DNA of 42,645 nt, from contig SHYD01000015.1 of NCBI GenBank assembly GCA_009692945.1, positions 1 through 42,645 on the forward strand, given 5' to 3'. Below the pieces are notes generated by a model. The model was not told where the DNA came from. It saw only the letters and a program-made list of their open reading frames with translations, and did no database searches. Both the position numbers and the translations under genes were made by a program. Positions 1 to 8,473 of this stretch are shown piece after piece. This stretch comes from Dehalococcoidia bacterium. Lineage in GTDB: Bacteria; Chloroflexota; Dehalococcoidia; SHYD01. Position 1 is the first letter of the stretch, and every line of letters starts with the position of its first letter.

Positions 1-1
1 T

Positions 2-97
2 GGTGCTCGCACGGTCATGACCCTGGTTCTTGCCGGACGAAGGTTCGTGGACGGGATCCTTCAAACAGAGGAGGTAAACACCGAAGCCGCGGCCTGA
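2..97 (+). CDS. 3' end of a partial gene, possibly amidohydrolase-like
   Basis: An open frame enters from the left edge and ends at TGA 95-97, giving 31 residues. The stretch VMTLVLAGRRFVDGIL resembles the closing beta-strand of amidohydrolase or deaminase-type enzymes, where a 'V..V...GR.V..DG' pattern is common. This is weak evidence from a very short segment. The rest of the gene lies outside the window. It could also be a chance open frame. Confidence 0.35.
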   Translation, partial: GARTVMTLVLAGRRFVDGILQTEEVNTEAAA

Positions 98-162
98 TCA
101 GACGACGATCCTGGAAGGGTATTTACACAAGATTTGACGAGAGCTCGTCTCCTTGCCATACC

Positions 163-187
163 ATCTGCGTAATCTGCGGATAAATTT
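163..187 (+). repeat. Short dispersed repeat (ATCTGCGTAATCTGCGGAT type)
   Basis: This intergenic copy reads CATCTGCGTAATCTGCGG followed by ATAAATT. Related copies occur at 765-786, 1215-1250, 2033-2064 and 39177-39213, in both orientations and all outside genes. The unit is an internally repetitive 'ATCTGCG' motif. No function is evident. Confidence 0.6.
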
Positions 188-308
188 TGTGGTGATCCCT
201 TGTAACGATGGGCAGAACCGCGGTGTTGTAAATAGTAACAGCGCTCACCAGCGCCCATCATCACCATCACCCACGGTCAAGCGCCAGACAGGGAACAAGG
301 AATCATCC

Positions 309-761
309 ATGGCAGGGTTACGCCGGGTGCATGTTTGGGGACACCTCGCCGCACCGCTTCACGCGCTGCACGGCCTCCACGGGTTGCAGGTCCCGCTGGC
401 CCTCGCCGTCGTGCTGGCGGGCGGGATCGCCATCGCGGGGGCCATCGCCCTGGCGGCCCCCTTCACCGGGTCGTTCGGCAGCGCGTCATCGCTCTCGGTC
501 GCCCAGATCACCGGGATGGTCCGGCTCTACATCAACGAATGGCGCCCCGAGGCCGACCCGCTGCTCACGCTGGAAGGCGGCGTGCAGGTGAAGTCGAGCA
601 ACCTCAGGGGCATCGAAATCGGCGGCGACCGCTACTACTACCGCCTGCGCAACACCATGAGCTTCGACCCCCTCTCCCGCGGCGAGGCCGGCGACTACCA
701 GAGCATCGCCGTGCTCGACCAGGGCACCCAGTGGGAGTCCGAGGTCTACCGCCTCAGGTAG
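309..761 (+). CDS. Small membrane-anchored protein of unknown function
   Basis: This encodes 150 residues. The ATG at 309 is preferred over upstream in-frame codons because CAAGGA lies 7 nt before it. Residues 1-26 are His/Leu-rich and basic. Residues about 27-51 form one strong transmembrane helix (LALAVVLAGGIAIAGAIALAA). The remaining roughly 100 residues are hydrophilic and probably extracytoplasmic, with a Tyr-rich stretch (GGDRYYYRLRNTM). I recognise no family. It stands alone, flanked by repeats, with no partner gene on the same strand for 500 bp. Confidence 0.7.
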   Translation: MAGLRRVHVWGHLAAPLHALHGLHGLQVPLALAVVLAGGIAIAGAIALAAPFTGSFGSASSLSVAQITGMVRLYINEWRPEADPLLTLEGGVQVKSSNLRGIEIGGDRYYYRLRNTMSFDPLSRGEAGDYQSIAVLDQGTQWESEVYRLR

Positions 762-787
762 GAGCCATCCGCAGATTGCGCAGTTCC

Positions 788-813
788 GTAGGGGCGGGTT
801 TTAAACCCGCCCT
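788..813 (+). repeat. Palindromic GGGGCGGGTTT-AAACCCGCCC repeat, copy 1
   Basis: GTAGGGGCGGGTTTTAAACC continues into CGCCCT, a near-perfect inverted repeat that would form a GC-rich hairpin. Copies 2 and 3 are at 863-889 and 2078-2103. Such REP-like palindromes usually lie between genes, as here. Confidence 0.75.
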
Positions 814-862
814 GTGTGAAAGGGGCGGCTGGCATGGCCGCCCTTCGTGTGCCCCCGTCTCC

Positions 863-889
863 TGTAGGGGCGGGTTTGAAACCCGCCCT
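863..889 (+). repeat. Palindromic GGGGCGGGTTT-AAACCCGCCC repeat, copy 2
   Basis: This is the same palindrome as at 788-813, in the same orientation and 75 bp away. Between them GGGCGGCTGGCATGGCCGCCC forms another potential hairpin, so the pair could fold into a multi-stem structure. Confidence 0.75.
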
Positions 890-1071
890 CCTTCCGGCGC
901 CGTCCGCCATCCACGGTCGTATCAGGGATGAGGAAACGGCTCTCCGGGCTCGAAGGGTATCTTCGCCACGCCGCGTTCGTCCGATACTGTTCGAGCGCAG
1001 CGAGAACTCCGTCCGCCAGACGAGCCCGCCCGTGACGGGGAACCGTCTGACGCAGCTCCCCAACCTCGAAC

Positions 1072-1166
1072 CCTGAGCCACTCCCCCCACCCAGCAATAA
1101 AGGAGGCGGATTCTTTGTGGGGCACACCCCCACGCCCCCGGCAGAGGGCCGCCGCCCTCATGCACA
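1072..1166 (-). repeat. GC-rich structured repeat, family A, partial copy
   Basis: Read on the minus strand, this copy has the family A order: a GC hairpin with GAGGGCGGC around the loop, TGCCGGGGG, the palindrome GTGGGGGTGTGCCCCAC, an AGAAT/CCTCCTTTA segment, then GGGTGGGGGGAGTGGCTCA. The usual tail ending in GATAC is replaced by other sequence. Together with the two palindromes upstream, it fills the 506-bp space 762-1267, where I see no gene. Confidence 0.7.
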
Positions 1167-1267
1167 CCCGCTCCCCGGCCCGACAGCCCCTTCTACTGTG
1201 AACTCCCCCCTCCCAATCTGCCTTAATCTGTGTAATCTGTGGATAACCTTCGGATCAGGAGGCCCCC

Positions 1268-2026
1268 ATGAACCGCCTCACCAACAAGATCGCCATCATC
1301 ACCGGCGCCGCCTCGGGCATCGGCGCCGCCACCGCCCGCCTGTTTGCTGACGAGGGCGCAGCGCTCGTGCTGGCCGACGTCCAGGACGGCCCCGGCGAAG
1401 CGGTCGCCCAGGCCATCCGGGATGCCGGCGGCGCCGCCGAGTACCGCCACACCGACGCCACCCGCGCCGCCGAGGTCGAGGCGCTGGTGGCGGCGGCGGT
1501 CGCCCAGCACGGGCGGCTCGACGTGCTGGTGAACAACGCCGGCAACGTCGGCGAGCTGGCTCCCACCGCAGAGTGCACCGAGGAGAACTGGGACTTCCTC
1601 ACCAACCTCAACCTCAAGAGCGCCTTCCTGGGCTGCAAGTACGCCCTGGGCCCGATGCTCAAGCAGGGCTCGGGCGCCATCGTCACCGTCTCGTCGGGAG
1701 CCGGGCTGGTGGGGTTCGCCGGGCGGCCGGGCTACACCGCCGCCAAGACCGGCATCGTGGGGCTCACCCGCACCGTGGCGCTGGAGTACGCGGCGCGGGG
1801 GGTCCGGGTGAACTGCGTCTGCCCCGGCTCCACCCTGACGCCCATGCTGCAACGGCTGGAAGAGCTGTTCCCGGGACGCCACGACTACCTGCGCCAGCGC
1901 GTCCCGATGCGCCGTCTCGCCGCCCCCATCGAGGTGGCGCAGGCCATCCTCTTCCTCGCCTCCGACGACGCCTCCTTCATCACCGGCGTCGCCCTCCCCG
2001 TCGATGGCGGCGCCACCGCCGAATAG
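1268..2026 (+). CDS. Short-chain dehydrogenase/reductase (SDR)
   Basis: This is a 252-residue NAD(P)(H)-dependent oxidoreductase of the classical SDR family. The cofactor motif TGAASGIG is at about residues 12-19, NNAG at about 90-93, the catalytic Ser in TVSSG at about 142, and the YTAAK catalytic Tyr/Lys at about 155-159. PGSTLTPM follows, and GxxxPVDGG closes the C-terminus. Length and motif spacing match the family. The ATG at 1268 has AGGAGG a few bases upstream. The substrate cannot be told; many such proteins are annotated as 3-oxoacyl-ACP reductase-like. It is a single-gene unit between repeats. Confidence 0.95.
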   Translation: MNRLTNKIAIITGAASGIGAATARLFADEGAALVLADVQDGPGEAVAQAIRDAGGAAEYRHTDATRAAEVEALVAAAVAQHGRLDVLVNNAGNVGELAPTAECTEENWDFLTNLNLKSAFLGCKYALGPMLKQGSGAIVTVSSGAGLVGFAGRPGYTAAKTGIVGLTRTVALEYAARGVRVNCVCPGSTLTPMLQRLEELFPGRHDYLRQRVPMRRLAAPIEVAQAILFLASDDASFITGVALPVDGGATAE

Positions 2027-2077
2027 GGGGGATCATCCGCAGATGACGCCGATTCCCGCCGATTGGGAAATCGGGCC

Positions 2078-2103
2078 GTAGGGGCGGGTTTGAAACCCGC
2101 CCT
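2078..2103 (+). repeat. Palindromic GGGGCGGGTTT-AAACCCGCCC repeat, copy 3
   Basis: This is the same REP-like palindrome as at 788-813 and 863-889. It sits between the convergent SDR gene and lepA, directly beside another repeat module at 2132-2187. It might help terminate either transcript, but there is no T-run. Confidence 0.75.
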
Positions 2104-2131
2104 CTGACAGGGGGCGCGGCGGGGGTCCCGA

Positions 2132-2187
2132 ACGGGGAGTGCACGAGGGGCAGAGCCCCTCTGCCGGGGTGTGGGGTGTCCCCACAG
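2132..2187 (+). repeat. Family A repeat, head module only
   Basis: It begins GGGGAGTGCACGAGGGGCAG, followed by AGCCCCTCTGCCGG and the hairpin GTGGGGTGTCCCCAC. It ends 3 bp before the lepA stop codon. It corresponds to the 5' half of family A only. On the minus strand the hairpins lie immediately downstream of lepA. Confidence 0.65.
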
Positions 2188-2189
2188 AT

Positions 2190-4022
2190 TCAGTCCCGCA
2201 GCCGCAGCACCGCCATGAACGCTTCCTGCGGGATCTCCACCGAGCCGACCCGCTTCATCCTCTTCTTCCCTTCGGCCTGCTTCTCCAGCAGTTTGCGCTT
2301 GCGGGAAATGTCGCCGCCGTAGCACTTGGCCAGCACATTCTTGCGGACCGCCCGGATGGTCTCGCGCGCCACCACCTTGCCGCCGATGGCCGCCTGGATC
2401 GGCACGTCGAACATCTGACGCGGGATGAGCCCCTGCAGCCGCTCCACCAACCGCCGCCCTTCGCGGGCCGCCTCGTCGGCGTGGGTGATCATGGAGAGGG
2501 CGTCCACCGGCAGCCCGTTCAATAGGATGTCGAGCTTCACCAATGGGGCGGTGCGGCTCTCGCAAAAGGTGTAATCCAGCGAGGCGTAGCCCTGGGTGCG
2601 GGATTTCAACTCGTCGTAGAAATCCACCAGCATCTCCGACAGCGGCAGCCGGTAGCGCAACAGCACCCGGGCATCAGCCCCCTCAGCCACCGCGCCGTCG
2701 CCGGTGTGCTCCATGTATTCCATCGCCCGGTATTCGCCGCGGCGGTTCACCACCAAGTCCATCACGGCGCCGATGTAGCGGCTGGGTGAAATGACGGTGA
2801 TCTCCATCCACGGCTCTTCCATCGCCTCGATGCTCTGCGAGGGTGGCATGTCGGCCGGGTTGTCCACCCGCACCGTCGTCCCGTTGGTCAGCGTCACCTG
2901 GTACTCCACTCCCGGGGCGGTAATCAGGAGGTTGAGGTCGTACTCCCGTTCCAGCCGTTCCTGCACCACCTCCATGTGGAGCAGCCCCAGGAAGCCGCAG
3001 CGGAACCCTGGTCCCAGCGCCACGGAATTCTCCGGCTGAAACATGAGCGACGCGTCATTCAGCTTCAGCTTATCCAGCGCATCCCGCAGCAAGGGGAAGT
3101 CATTGCTCTCGGCGGGGTACAGCCCGGCGAACACCATCGGCTTGATGGTCCGGTAGCCGGGCAATGCGGCCGCGGTCGTATCGGCGTCCTCGGTGACGGT
3201 GTCGCCGACCCGCACCTCTCGCACGTTCTTAAGCCCCGTCGCGATGTAACCAACCTCACCGGTCAGCAGTTCCTCCTGCGCCAGCCGCGCCGGCTTGAAG
3301 ACGCCGAGTTCCAACGCTTCGACGTGGGTGCCGGTGGCGAGCAGCCGCAGCCGCTGGTTGGTGCGCACGGCGCCATCCACAACACGCACGTAGGCGATGA
3401 CGCCCTTGTACGAGTCGTACTTGGAATCGAAGATAAGCGCACGCAAGGGGGCGCCGGTGCTGCCGCGCGGGGGAGGGATCCGCTTGACCACCGCCTCCAA
3501 CACCTCTCTGGTGCCGATGCCGGCCTTGCCGGAGGCGTAAACGACATCCTCCATCGGCAGGCCCAACACCTGCTGGATCTGGCGTGCGGTGCCTTCGGGG
3601 TCGGCGCTGGGGAGGTCCACCTTATTGACCACCGGGATCAGTTGCAGGTCTTCCTCAAGCGCCAGGTAGACGTTGGCCAGCGTCTGAGCCTGGATGCCCT
3701 GGGTCGAATCGACCACCAGCAGCGCGCCTTCGCAGGCCGCCAGGCTGCGCGAGACCTCGTAGGTGAAATCGACGTGCCCGGGGGTGTCGATCAGGTTGAG
3801 GTGATAGTCGTGGCCGTCATCAGCCCGGTAGATCATCTGGGCGGGCTGCAGCTTGATGGTGATGCCCCGCTCTCGCTCTAGGTCCATCGAGTCCAGCACC
3901 TGCTCCTGCATGTCACGGGCGCTGATGGTCTTGGTGTACTCCAGCAGACGATCAGCCAGCGTCGACTTCCCGTGGTCGATGTGGGCGATGATGCTGAAAT
4001 TGCGGATAAATGCTTGGTCCAC
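2190..4022 (-). CDS. lepA: Elongation factor 4 (LepA), ribosome-associated GTPase
   Basis: This is 610 residues, close to the usual 600. LepA binds the ribosome and promotes back-translocation or late biogenesis steps. The G1 motif AHIDHGKST is at about residues 13-21, DTPGH (G3) at about 78-82 and NKVDLP (G4) at about 132-137. EF-G-like domains follow, then the LepA C-terminal domain, which ends with conserved basic KRKLLEKQ and [14 protein letters not shown]. The start is GTG at 4022, one nucleotide after the TAG of the upstream gene, with CCGGAG about 7 nt before it. The two genes are therefore probably translationally coupled. Confidence 0.98.
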   Translation of the reverse strand: MDQAFIRNFSIIAHIDHGKSTLADRLLEYTKTISARDMQEQVLDSMDLERERGITIKLQPAQMIYRADDGHDYHLNLIDTPGHVDFTYEVSRSLAACEGALLVVDSTQGIQAQTLANVYLALEEDLQLIPVVNKVDLPSADPEGTARQIQQVLGLPMEDVVYASGKAGIGTREVLEAVVKRIPPPRGSTGAPLRALIFDSKYDSYKGVIAYVRVVDGAVRTNQRLRLLATGTHVEALELGVFKPARLAQEELLTGEVGYIATGLKNVREVRVGDTVTEDADTTAAALPGYRTIKPMVFAGLYPAESNDFPLLRDALDKLKLNDASLMFQPENSVALGPGFRCGFLGLLHMEVVQERLEREYDLNLLITAPGVEYQVTLTNGTTVRVDNPADMPPSQSIEAMEEPWMEITVISPSRYIGAVMDLVVNRRGEYRAMEYMEHTGDGAVAEGADARVLLRYRLPLSEMLVDFYDELKSRTQGYASLDYTFCESRTAPLVKLDILLNGLPVDALSMITHADEAAREGRRLVERLQGLIPRQMFDVPIQAAIGGKVVARETIRAVRKNVLAKCYGGDISRKRKLLEKQAEGKKRMKRVGSVEIPQEAFMAVLRLRD

Positions 4023-4023
4023 G

Positions 4024-4884
4024 CTATCTCCGGATGTCCCGCAGCAGACTTTCGCGGCGGGAGAACTCCCGCAGGCCCACCATGTCCAGCAGCGTTAGCA
4101 GCAGGACCAGTTGCAGCTTGTGGGTGTATATCTTGCTGTGGCGTGCTGACAGGTAACGGTGCTGCGGGTGCCGTTCCAGGCAGTCGCGCGAGAGCTCCTG
4201 CCAGAGTTCGGGCTGCTCGTCCAGAATAAAATCGTATTCGTGAGCGTCGCGAAAGGCGAGCAGCAGGGTGACAGGGGATGAGGCATCGGTGCCCTCCCAC
4301 CCTCCCTTGAAATAGCGCTTCACCACGGCCATCATCCCGTTCCAGGCGGCCACGCTGCGTATGTCCGGGTGGGGCGCCGCCAGCGACTCCAGATACCAGT
4401 GGGCGCCGGTGGCGAACCCCCGGTCCTCCACCCACTGCGGCAGGCGCAGGTAGCTGAAGGCCCCGGTCAGGTATTCCTCGATCTCAAAGGGGCTGACCGC
4501 CTGCTCACCGCGAAACATGGCGCCGCCACCGAAACTGCGGTGCACGCTTTCGCCGCCACCATCGTTGCCGGAAGGTCCCGCCCAGTGGGCCTCGCGGTAG
4601 TGGATGCTGCGGCCCTGCCCGAGCGACAGCAACAACATCAGGTCGTCGATCCGCTCACCCGAATCCCACAACAGCGCACCGGGGGCGGCCTCCCCGTCAC
4701 CAGCTTCACGGGTCACGTCCACCGTATGAACATGGTCTGGGGAAGCCAGCACCCGCCGCAACCGCTCCTGGTAGCCCGCGAACCCGCCCGCGGGGGTGAA
4801 TTGATACCCTTCACATGAGAACGGGCGTTGGATCCAGAGGTTGAAAACGGGGAACCGGGTGGTAACGGTAGGCAACAGGGTCAT
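4024..4884 (-). CDS. Conserved-looking protein of unknown function upstream of lepA
   Basis: This encodes 286 residues and I do not recognise a family. It has no signal peptide or transmembrane segment and looks cytoplasmic. It is acidic and aromatic-rich in the middle ([16 protein letters not shown]), followed by a helical C-terminal half ([18 protein letters not shown], then [25 protein letters not shown]). The C-terminal '[16 protein letters not shown]' segment could form a helix bundle. It ends 1 nt before lepA, so the two are probably one operon. The DNA just before its ATG derives from an IS110 remnant, so its 5' region may be recently rearranged. Confidence 0.75.
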   Translation of the reverse strand: MTLLPTVTTRFPVFNLWIQRPFSCEGYQFTPAGGFAGYQERLRRVLASPDHVHTVDVTREAGDGEAAPGALLWDSGERIDDLMLLLSLGQGRSIHYREAHWAGPSGNDGGGESVHRSFGGGAMFRGEQAVSPFEIEEYLTGAFSYLRLPQWVEDRGFATGAHWYLESLAAPHPDIRSVAAWNGMMAVVKRYFKGGWEGTDASSPVTLLLAFRDAHEYDFILDEQPELWQELSRDCLERHPQHRYLSARHSKIYTHKLQLVLLLTLLDMVGLREFSRRESLLRDIRR

Positions 4885-4917
4885 GTCTCATAGTAGCATA
4901 GCGCCCTTCCTGGACCT

Positions 4918-5107
4918 GCGCACTCTGCACGAGGGCGGTGCACAACCACTCATTGCCGGGCCGCCGCTTGCCGCTGTAGCGCTTCCCGGCACTCTCGTGG
5001 TTGCCAGGGCACATCCCGGCCCAGGAGGCCACATGCCCAGCGGTCGGGAAACGGGTCATGTCGGGACCAATCTCGGCAATCAGGATTTCAGCGGTACGGC
5101 GGCCCTC
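4918..5107 (-). pseudogene. IS110-family transposase remnant
   Basis: Read on the minus strand, about 60 codons give TAEILIAEIGPDMTRFPTAG, then HVASWAGMCPGNHESAGKR, then SGKRRPGNEWLCTALVQSA. This is the hallmark C-terminal Transposase_20 region of IS110/IS116/IS902 enzymes, including the P-G-N..SAGK signature. The N-terminal DEDD catalytic domain is missing, and the end runs into the 5' end of the 4884 gene. It is a dead fragment, so IS110 insertion and decay happened here. Confidence 0.85.
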
Positions 5108-5159
5108 GAAGACTGCACTCTTACGTGCGCCGGCGCCCCCCGCTTCGGAGGGAAATTGA

Positions 5160-5900
5160 TTAAGGATTGGCCAGCAAGCGGCCCCACCCCTGGACCGCGG
5201 GACCGGCGCCCGCCCCTATCAGCCGCCAGGTTTCGGCCGTCTGGTTAGTGATGACGTGGACACCGAATTCCTCTTCCAATAAGGGCACCGCGGCCAGGCT
5301 GCGCCAAGTCCCCCCAGGCATCAGGAGTACCGGCGCATCCGGAACCAGGCGCATGGCCTCCCGACCGAGGCGCATGGCGAGAACAAAGCCCTTTTCAACG
5401 CTCATGGCGAAGGCTTCCTTCGCCCATTGCCCCTCACTGGTGATTGCCTCCACCTTGATGCCCGCTCCGCCGAAGTACTCTGTGAGCCGGCGGTTGAGCT
5501 CGTCGGCCCAGCGGCTGGCGACCGTCATGCGGTCCATACGCAGGTGCTGCATCGCGGCGATCATTGCCTCGTTCGTCGAATCGGCCGTAATCCCGGTCCG
5601 CCGTTTGGTTTCTTCCAGCAGTCGCAACACCCGCTCCCGCCCCAATTGCGATGAGATCGGCACCCCCGCCAAGATGATATAGTTGGCGCCTTTGGCAGCC
5701 AGTTCATCCACCAGGCTCCAGTAGCGCCCGATGGCTTCTTCCACACCGGCCGTGGTGTAGTCGGATATCCCGAGTCCCACCGTGATGCGGACCACATCGG
5801 GCGGCAGCAACTGCTCTTCATTGATCCTCAGCGCCTGCTCGGCGCCAACGGCGGGCGGGGCAATGAATCCCAACCGGAAGCGGGGTTCGGAAGTCGCCAT
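5160..5900 (-). CDS. Asp/Glu racemase superfamily protein without cysteines (maleate isomerase/arylmalonate decarboxylase-like)
   Basis: This is 246 residues with the two-lobed fold expected of the aspartate/glutamate racemase, maleate isomerase and arylmalonate decarboxylase group: RLGFIAPPA at the N-terminus, GANYIILAGVP at about 80-90, a central TADSTNEAMIAAMQHL, and a C-terminal VLLMPGGTWRSL at about 193-204. Family enzymes use Cys in one or both of the last two kinds of loop. Here they carry Gly (AGVP, PGGTW), and the whole protein contains no Cys. Known enzyme chemistry would therefore be lost or altered. The ATG at 5900 is used. The gene stands alone. Confidence 0.7.
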   Translation of the reverse strand: MATSEPRFRLGFIAPPAVGAEQALRINEEQLLPPDVVRITVGLGISDYTTAGVEEAIGRYWSLVDELAAKGANYIILAGVPISSQLGRERVLRLLEETKRRTGITADSTNEAMIAAMQHLRMDRMTVASRWADELNRRLTEYFGGAGIKVEAITSEGQWAKEAFAMSVEKGFVLAMRLGREAMRLVPDAPVLLMPGGTWRSLAAVPLLEEEFGVHVITNQTAETWRLIGAGAGPAVQGWGRLLANP

Positions 5901-6324
5901 CTCGACACCTCAAATAAAAGTACCGGGCTTCGCCGGCCACGTGGTCAAGGTCGACCAGCACTAGGCCGATCTCCAGCGCCAAGCGCCTAACGATAGCACG
6001 TCCGGGCAGCGCTTGACCCGAAGAACCGGGATCTGGGGGAAGAACTCGAAGGGCACTGAGGAGGCATGGACTCGCACTCCATCCTATTTGCCAACCATGT
6101 CAACCCGATGCAATAATCCATTATCCCGGGACGGGACCATCGGTTGGATTGATAGAAGAAGGGGTGAATGGGCGCCCGCTTCTCGGAGCGCTTTCTTACT
6201 GAGAGCAATTAGAGGCCTTCAAGAGGCGGAAACCGATCTACGACTTGGCCGGCATCAAGAACTAAATCGGCCGCTGTCCGGGCTCCGGCTCCGGCTCATT
6301 GACTAACAAGAGGAGGATCCCTCC
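5901..6324. other. 424-bp intergenic stretch without a recognisable gene
   Basis: This segment is visibly less GC-rich than its neighbours. It lies between the divergent racemase-like gene and the propeller gene, so it must hold both promoters. A 97-residue plus-strand open frame (6013-6306) has no recognisable motif, no good ribosome-binding site and an Arg/Trp-rich composition, and I do not believe it. GAGGAGG at 6310-6316 belongs to the gene at 6325. Confidence 0.5.
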
Positions 6325-7479
6325 ATGGCAACCTACCTATCTCACGGCGGGCAGAACATCCAGCGCTCAGAACGGCGCGACAACGCATTGGTGGTCGCCA
6401 CGGTCGACGGCGTGTCCTTCCTCGGCCGCGCCGCCGATGGCCGCTGGAAAGAGGACCGGCGAGAACTGACCGGGACCCATGTCAGCGCACTGGTGCTTGA
6501 ACCGCTCAGCGGCACCCTGTTCGCGGGAACCCACGGGCAGGGGCTCTACGCCAGCACCGATGGCGGCCGGACCTGGGAGCGCCGCTCCGAACGCCTGGTC
6601 TCCCAGCATATCTACAGCATGAATTGTGTCCAGGCCGGTCAGGAATCACGGGTGTACGCCGGAACCGAACCGGCCAACCTCTCCGTGAGCACCGACCTGG
6701 GCAGGACCTGGACCCTGTTCCCCCGGCTGCGGGAACAGCCGGCGGTGGACACCTGGAGTTTCCCGGCGCCACCCCATGACGCCCATCTGAAGAACGTCGG
6801 CTTCGACCCGCGCACCCCCTCCACCATCTACGCCAGCGTCGAGGTGGGAGCCCTGCTCAAGAGCACCGACGCCGGAGCGACGTGGCGGCTGCTCCCCGTC
6901 CCCTACGAGGATGTTCACCGGGTGGCGATCCATGAGAGCGCTCCCGGCCACGTGTATGTCTCGACCGGCAAGGGGATCTATCACAGCGAGGACGCCGGCG
7001 ATACCTGGGAGCAACTCACCGACCAATCGATGCGGGTGGGTTACCCGGACGCCCTGATCATTCACCCGGATCACCCGGAACTGCTGTTCACGGCGGGGGC
7101 CATTGTGTGGCCGCGCGATTGGCCCAAATACCAGACCGCCGACCCTCGCATCGCCCGGAGCAGCGATGGCGGGCGCACCTGGGAAGTGACCGGCCGGGGT
7201 CTGCCGGAGCACATCTTCGGCAACATCGAGGCAATGGCCATCAACGTCTGGCAGGGCGGTTATGCGCTGTACGCGGGTACCACCGACGGCGACATCTTCA
7301 CCAGCGATGACGGCGGTGACACCTGGTCCACGATGATCTCGGGCCTGCCCGCCATTTCAAAGACCTCGCACCACACCAGGCTGGCCTCGTTCCGGGGCGG
7401 CCCGCCGCCGGAGCCCGTCAAACTGAGAGCGCAAGAACCGCACCAGCGTCCCAAAGGCAGAAGCCCTTCGCTTGAGTGA
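6325..7479 (+). CDS. Asp-box (BNR) beta-propeller protein, VPS10/photosystem-II-assembly-factor-like
   Basis: This is 384 residues with at least six Asp-box motifs of the form S-x-D-x-G-x-T-W: ASTDGGRTW, VSTDLGRTW, KSTDAGATW, HSEDAGDTW, RSSDGGRTW and TSDDGGDTW. The spacing implies a 6-7 bladed propeller. There is no signal peptide, so it is probably cytoplasmic. Such proteins are often labelled exo-alpha-sialidase or WD40-like; no sialidase catalytic residues can be assigned. GAGGAGG lies 9 nt before the ATG. The last roughly 12 codons run into a perfect hairpin that contains the stop codon, so the C-terminal tail (after ..TRLASFRGG) may be an acquired extension. Confidence 0.9.
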   Translation: MATYLSHGGQNIQRSERRDNALVVATVDGVSFLGRAADGRWKEDRRELTGTHVSALVLEPLSGTLFAGTHGQGLYASTDGGRTWERRSERLVSQHIYSMNCVQAGQESRVYAGTEPANLSVSTDLGRTWTLFPRLREQPAVDTWSFPAPPHDAHLKNVGFDPRTPSTIYASVEVGALLKSTDAGATWRLLPVPYEDVHRVAIHESAPGHVYVSTGKGIYHSEDAGDTWEQLTDQSMRVGYPDALIIHPDHPELLFTAGAIVWPRDWPKYQTADPRIARSSDGGRTWEVTGRGLPEHIFGNIEAMAINVWQGGYALYAGTTDGDIFTSDDGGDTWSTMISGLPAISKTSHHTRLASFRGGPPPEPVKLRAQEPHQRPKGRSPSLE

Positions 7480-7497
7480 AGGGCTTCTGCCTTTGGG
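7450..7497. terminator. Perfect 20-bp stem hairpin between convergent genes, containing a stop codon
   Basis: The left arm CCCAAAGGCAGAAGCCCTTC (7450-7469) and the right arm at 7478-7497 are exact reverse complements, with an 8-nt loop. The TGA of the propeller gene (7477-7479) lies at the loop/right-arm border. It sits between convergent genes that end at 7479 and 7508, so a bidirectional terminator is likely. The T-run is short on the plus strand (GGGTTTG) and absent on the minus strand. Confidence 0.7.
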
Positions 7498-7507
7498 TTT
7501 GCGGGGT

Positions 7508-7960
7508 TCAGCGGCGGCGTTTGTAGGAGCGATCCCAGACCGTTTCGAAGCCCTCGCCGGTGATGGCATTGACGATCTGCCGCTCTTCCTCGGCCCGCAG
7601 CTCGACCAGCGCTCGGCCGCATTCGTCGCGGGCGCCATCGAAACCGGCGCGTTCGCAGCGTTCCTGAATGGCCTGCCACACCCCCAGCCGTTCCATGCTG
7701 TTGACGTAACGAGGCCAATTGAAAGAGACAATGTTTTTGGGAAGCGGAAAGCGAGGCCGCAACTGCTTGAGGTGCCGGAACCGCTCCGCCGCCGACCCGG
7801 CCCGGGGCACCACCCGCACCATCGGTCCTTCTTCCGCATCGTAGCGGGCATCGATCAGCAGGCGTTTATCAAAAGTGGCAAACCGTACCAGCATGACGTC
7901 TGCCGTGCGGATCACCTGGGTTATCTCGTCGATGTCGATGGGTTGCTGGTTGTCGAGCAT
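7508..7960 (-). CDS. Conserved-looking hypothetical protein
   Basis: This is 150 residues, soluble and strongly charged, with no motif I can name. The N-terminal part (DVMLVRFATFDKRLLIDARY) looks like beta strands. The middle has FPLPKNIVSFNWPRYVNS, and the C-terminus is helical and very Arg/Glu-rich (LVELRAEEERQIVNAITGEG..). The DNA is coding-like: strong third-position GC and no frame conflicts. The ATG at 7960 lacks a clear ribosome-binding site. It converges on the propeller gene, and the upstream region is a large repeat cluster. Confidence 0.65.
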   Translation of the reverse strand: MLDNQQPIDIDEITQVIRTADVMLVRFATFDKRLLIDARYDAEEGPMVRVVPRAGSAAERFRHLKQLRPRFPLPKNIVSFNWPRYVNSMERLGVWQAIQERCERAGFDGARDECGRALVELRAEEERQIVNAITGEGFETVWDRSYKRRR

Positions 7961-8017
7961 GCACGCAGTGTAGCATCGCGCCGCTGCGGGTTCAAATCCG
8001 GGGCAGAGCAGTCCGCG

Positions 8018-8359
8018 TATCTATATCGTGTCAGGAGTTCGGGAGATATGAGCCACTCCCCCCACACCCTCGGAAAAAGAGAGAGATTTTATTCTTGGGG
8101 GACACCCCATAGGAGTGGGCAGGTTTCTCCTCGGACAACCTCGAAGGCTGTACTTCCCACCCACCCACCCATTCCGTTTGAGTGTGGGGACACCCCACAC
8201 CCCGGCAGAAGGGGCTCTGCCCCCTCTGCACTCCCCGTGTTCGAACAGCTCGCCCAGGCACAAACGGAAAAGGTGCCCACTCCTATGGGGACACCCCCAT
8301 GCCCCCAGCAGGAGGGCTTCGCCCCCCTGCACTCCCCGTTTTTTGGCACGAGTAAACGC
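8018..8359 (-). mobile_element. Composite family A repeat element carrying a nested family B element
   Basis: On the minus strand it runs from about 8357 (GCGTTTACT) through GGGAGTGCA, GC hairpins and GGGGGTGTCCCC, then a 176-bp inserted element (8110-8285). It resumes with GTGTCCCCC, AT-rich AGAATAAAA and CTCTCTCTTTTTCC, then GGGTGTGGGGGGAGTGGCTC, and ends in the family tail ..GAACTCCTGACACGATATAG. The same composite, in opposite orientation, is at 31795-32142. It fills most of the gap 7961-8473, and I see no gene there. Short open frames inside it are by-products of the repeat. Confidence 0.75.
8110..8285 (-). mobile_element. Family B MITE-like element, 176 bp, TIR TAGGAGTGGGCA
   Basis: It is bounded by perfect 12-bp terminal inverted repeats, TAGGAGTGGGCA at 8110-8121 and TGCCCACTCCTA at 8274-8285. 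It is flanked on both sides by GGGGACACCCC, which fits an 11-bp target duplication or a pre-existing palindromic target. It encodes nothing plausible. The other copy (31876-32051) is exactly the same length. Its interior itself contains a family A head module. Confidence 0.75.
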
Positions 8360-8473
8360 TTCGCGGTCGCTTACCCTCGACTCTGACCAGTTACGAGTCC
8401 GCGGCCCCCTTGACTGCCTTCCCGGATACTCATACGCTCACCTCGCCGGACAGATCCAGGGGCGAGGTGAACC

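Noticed and set aside
2976..3881. 301-residue plus-strand open frame
   Set aside because: Antisense shadow of lepA, rich in His/Arg/Gly with no family resemblance.
6013..6306. 97-residue plus-strand open frame in the gap before the propeller gene
   Set aside because: No ribosome-binding site, odd composition and no motif.
8021..8386. Several overlapping short open frames with Pro/His/Ser-rich products
   Set aside because: They are translations of the GC-rich composite repeat and recur wherever that repeat occurs.
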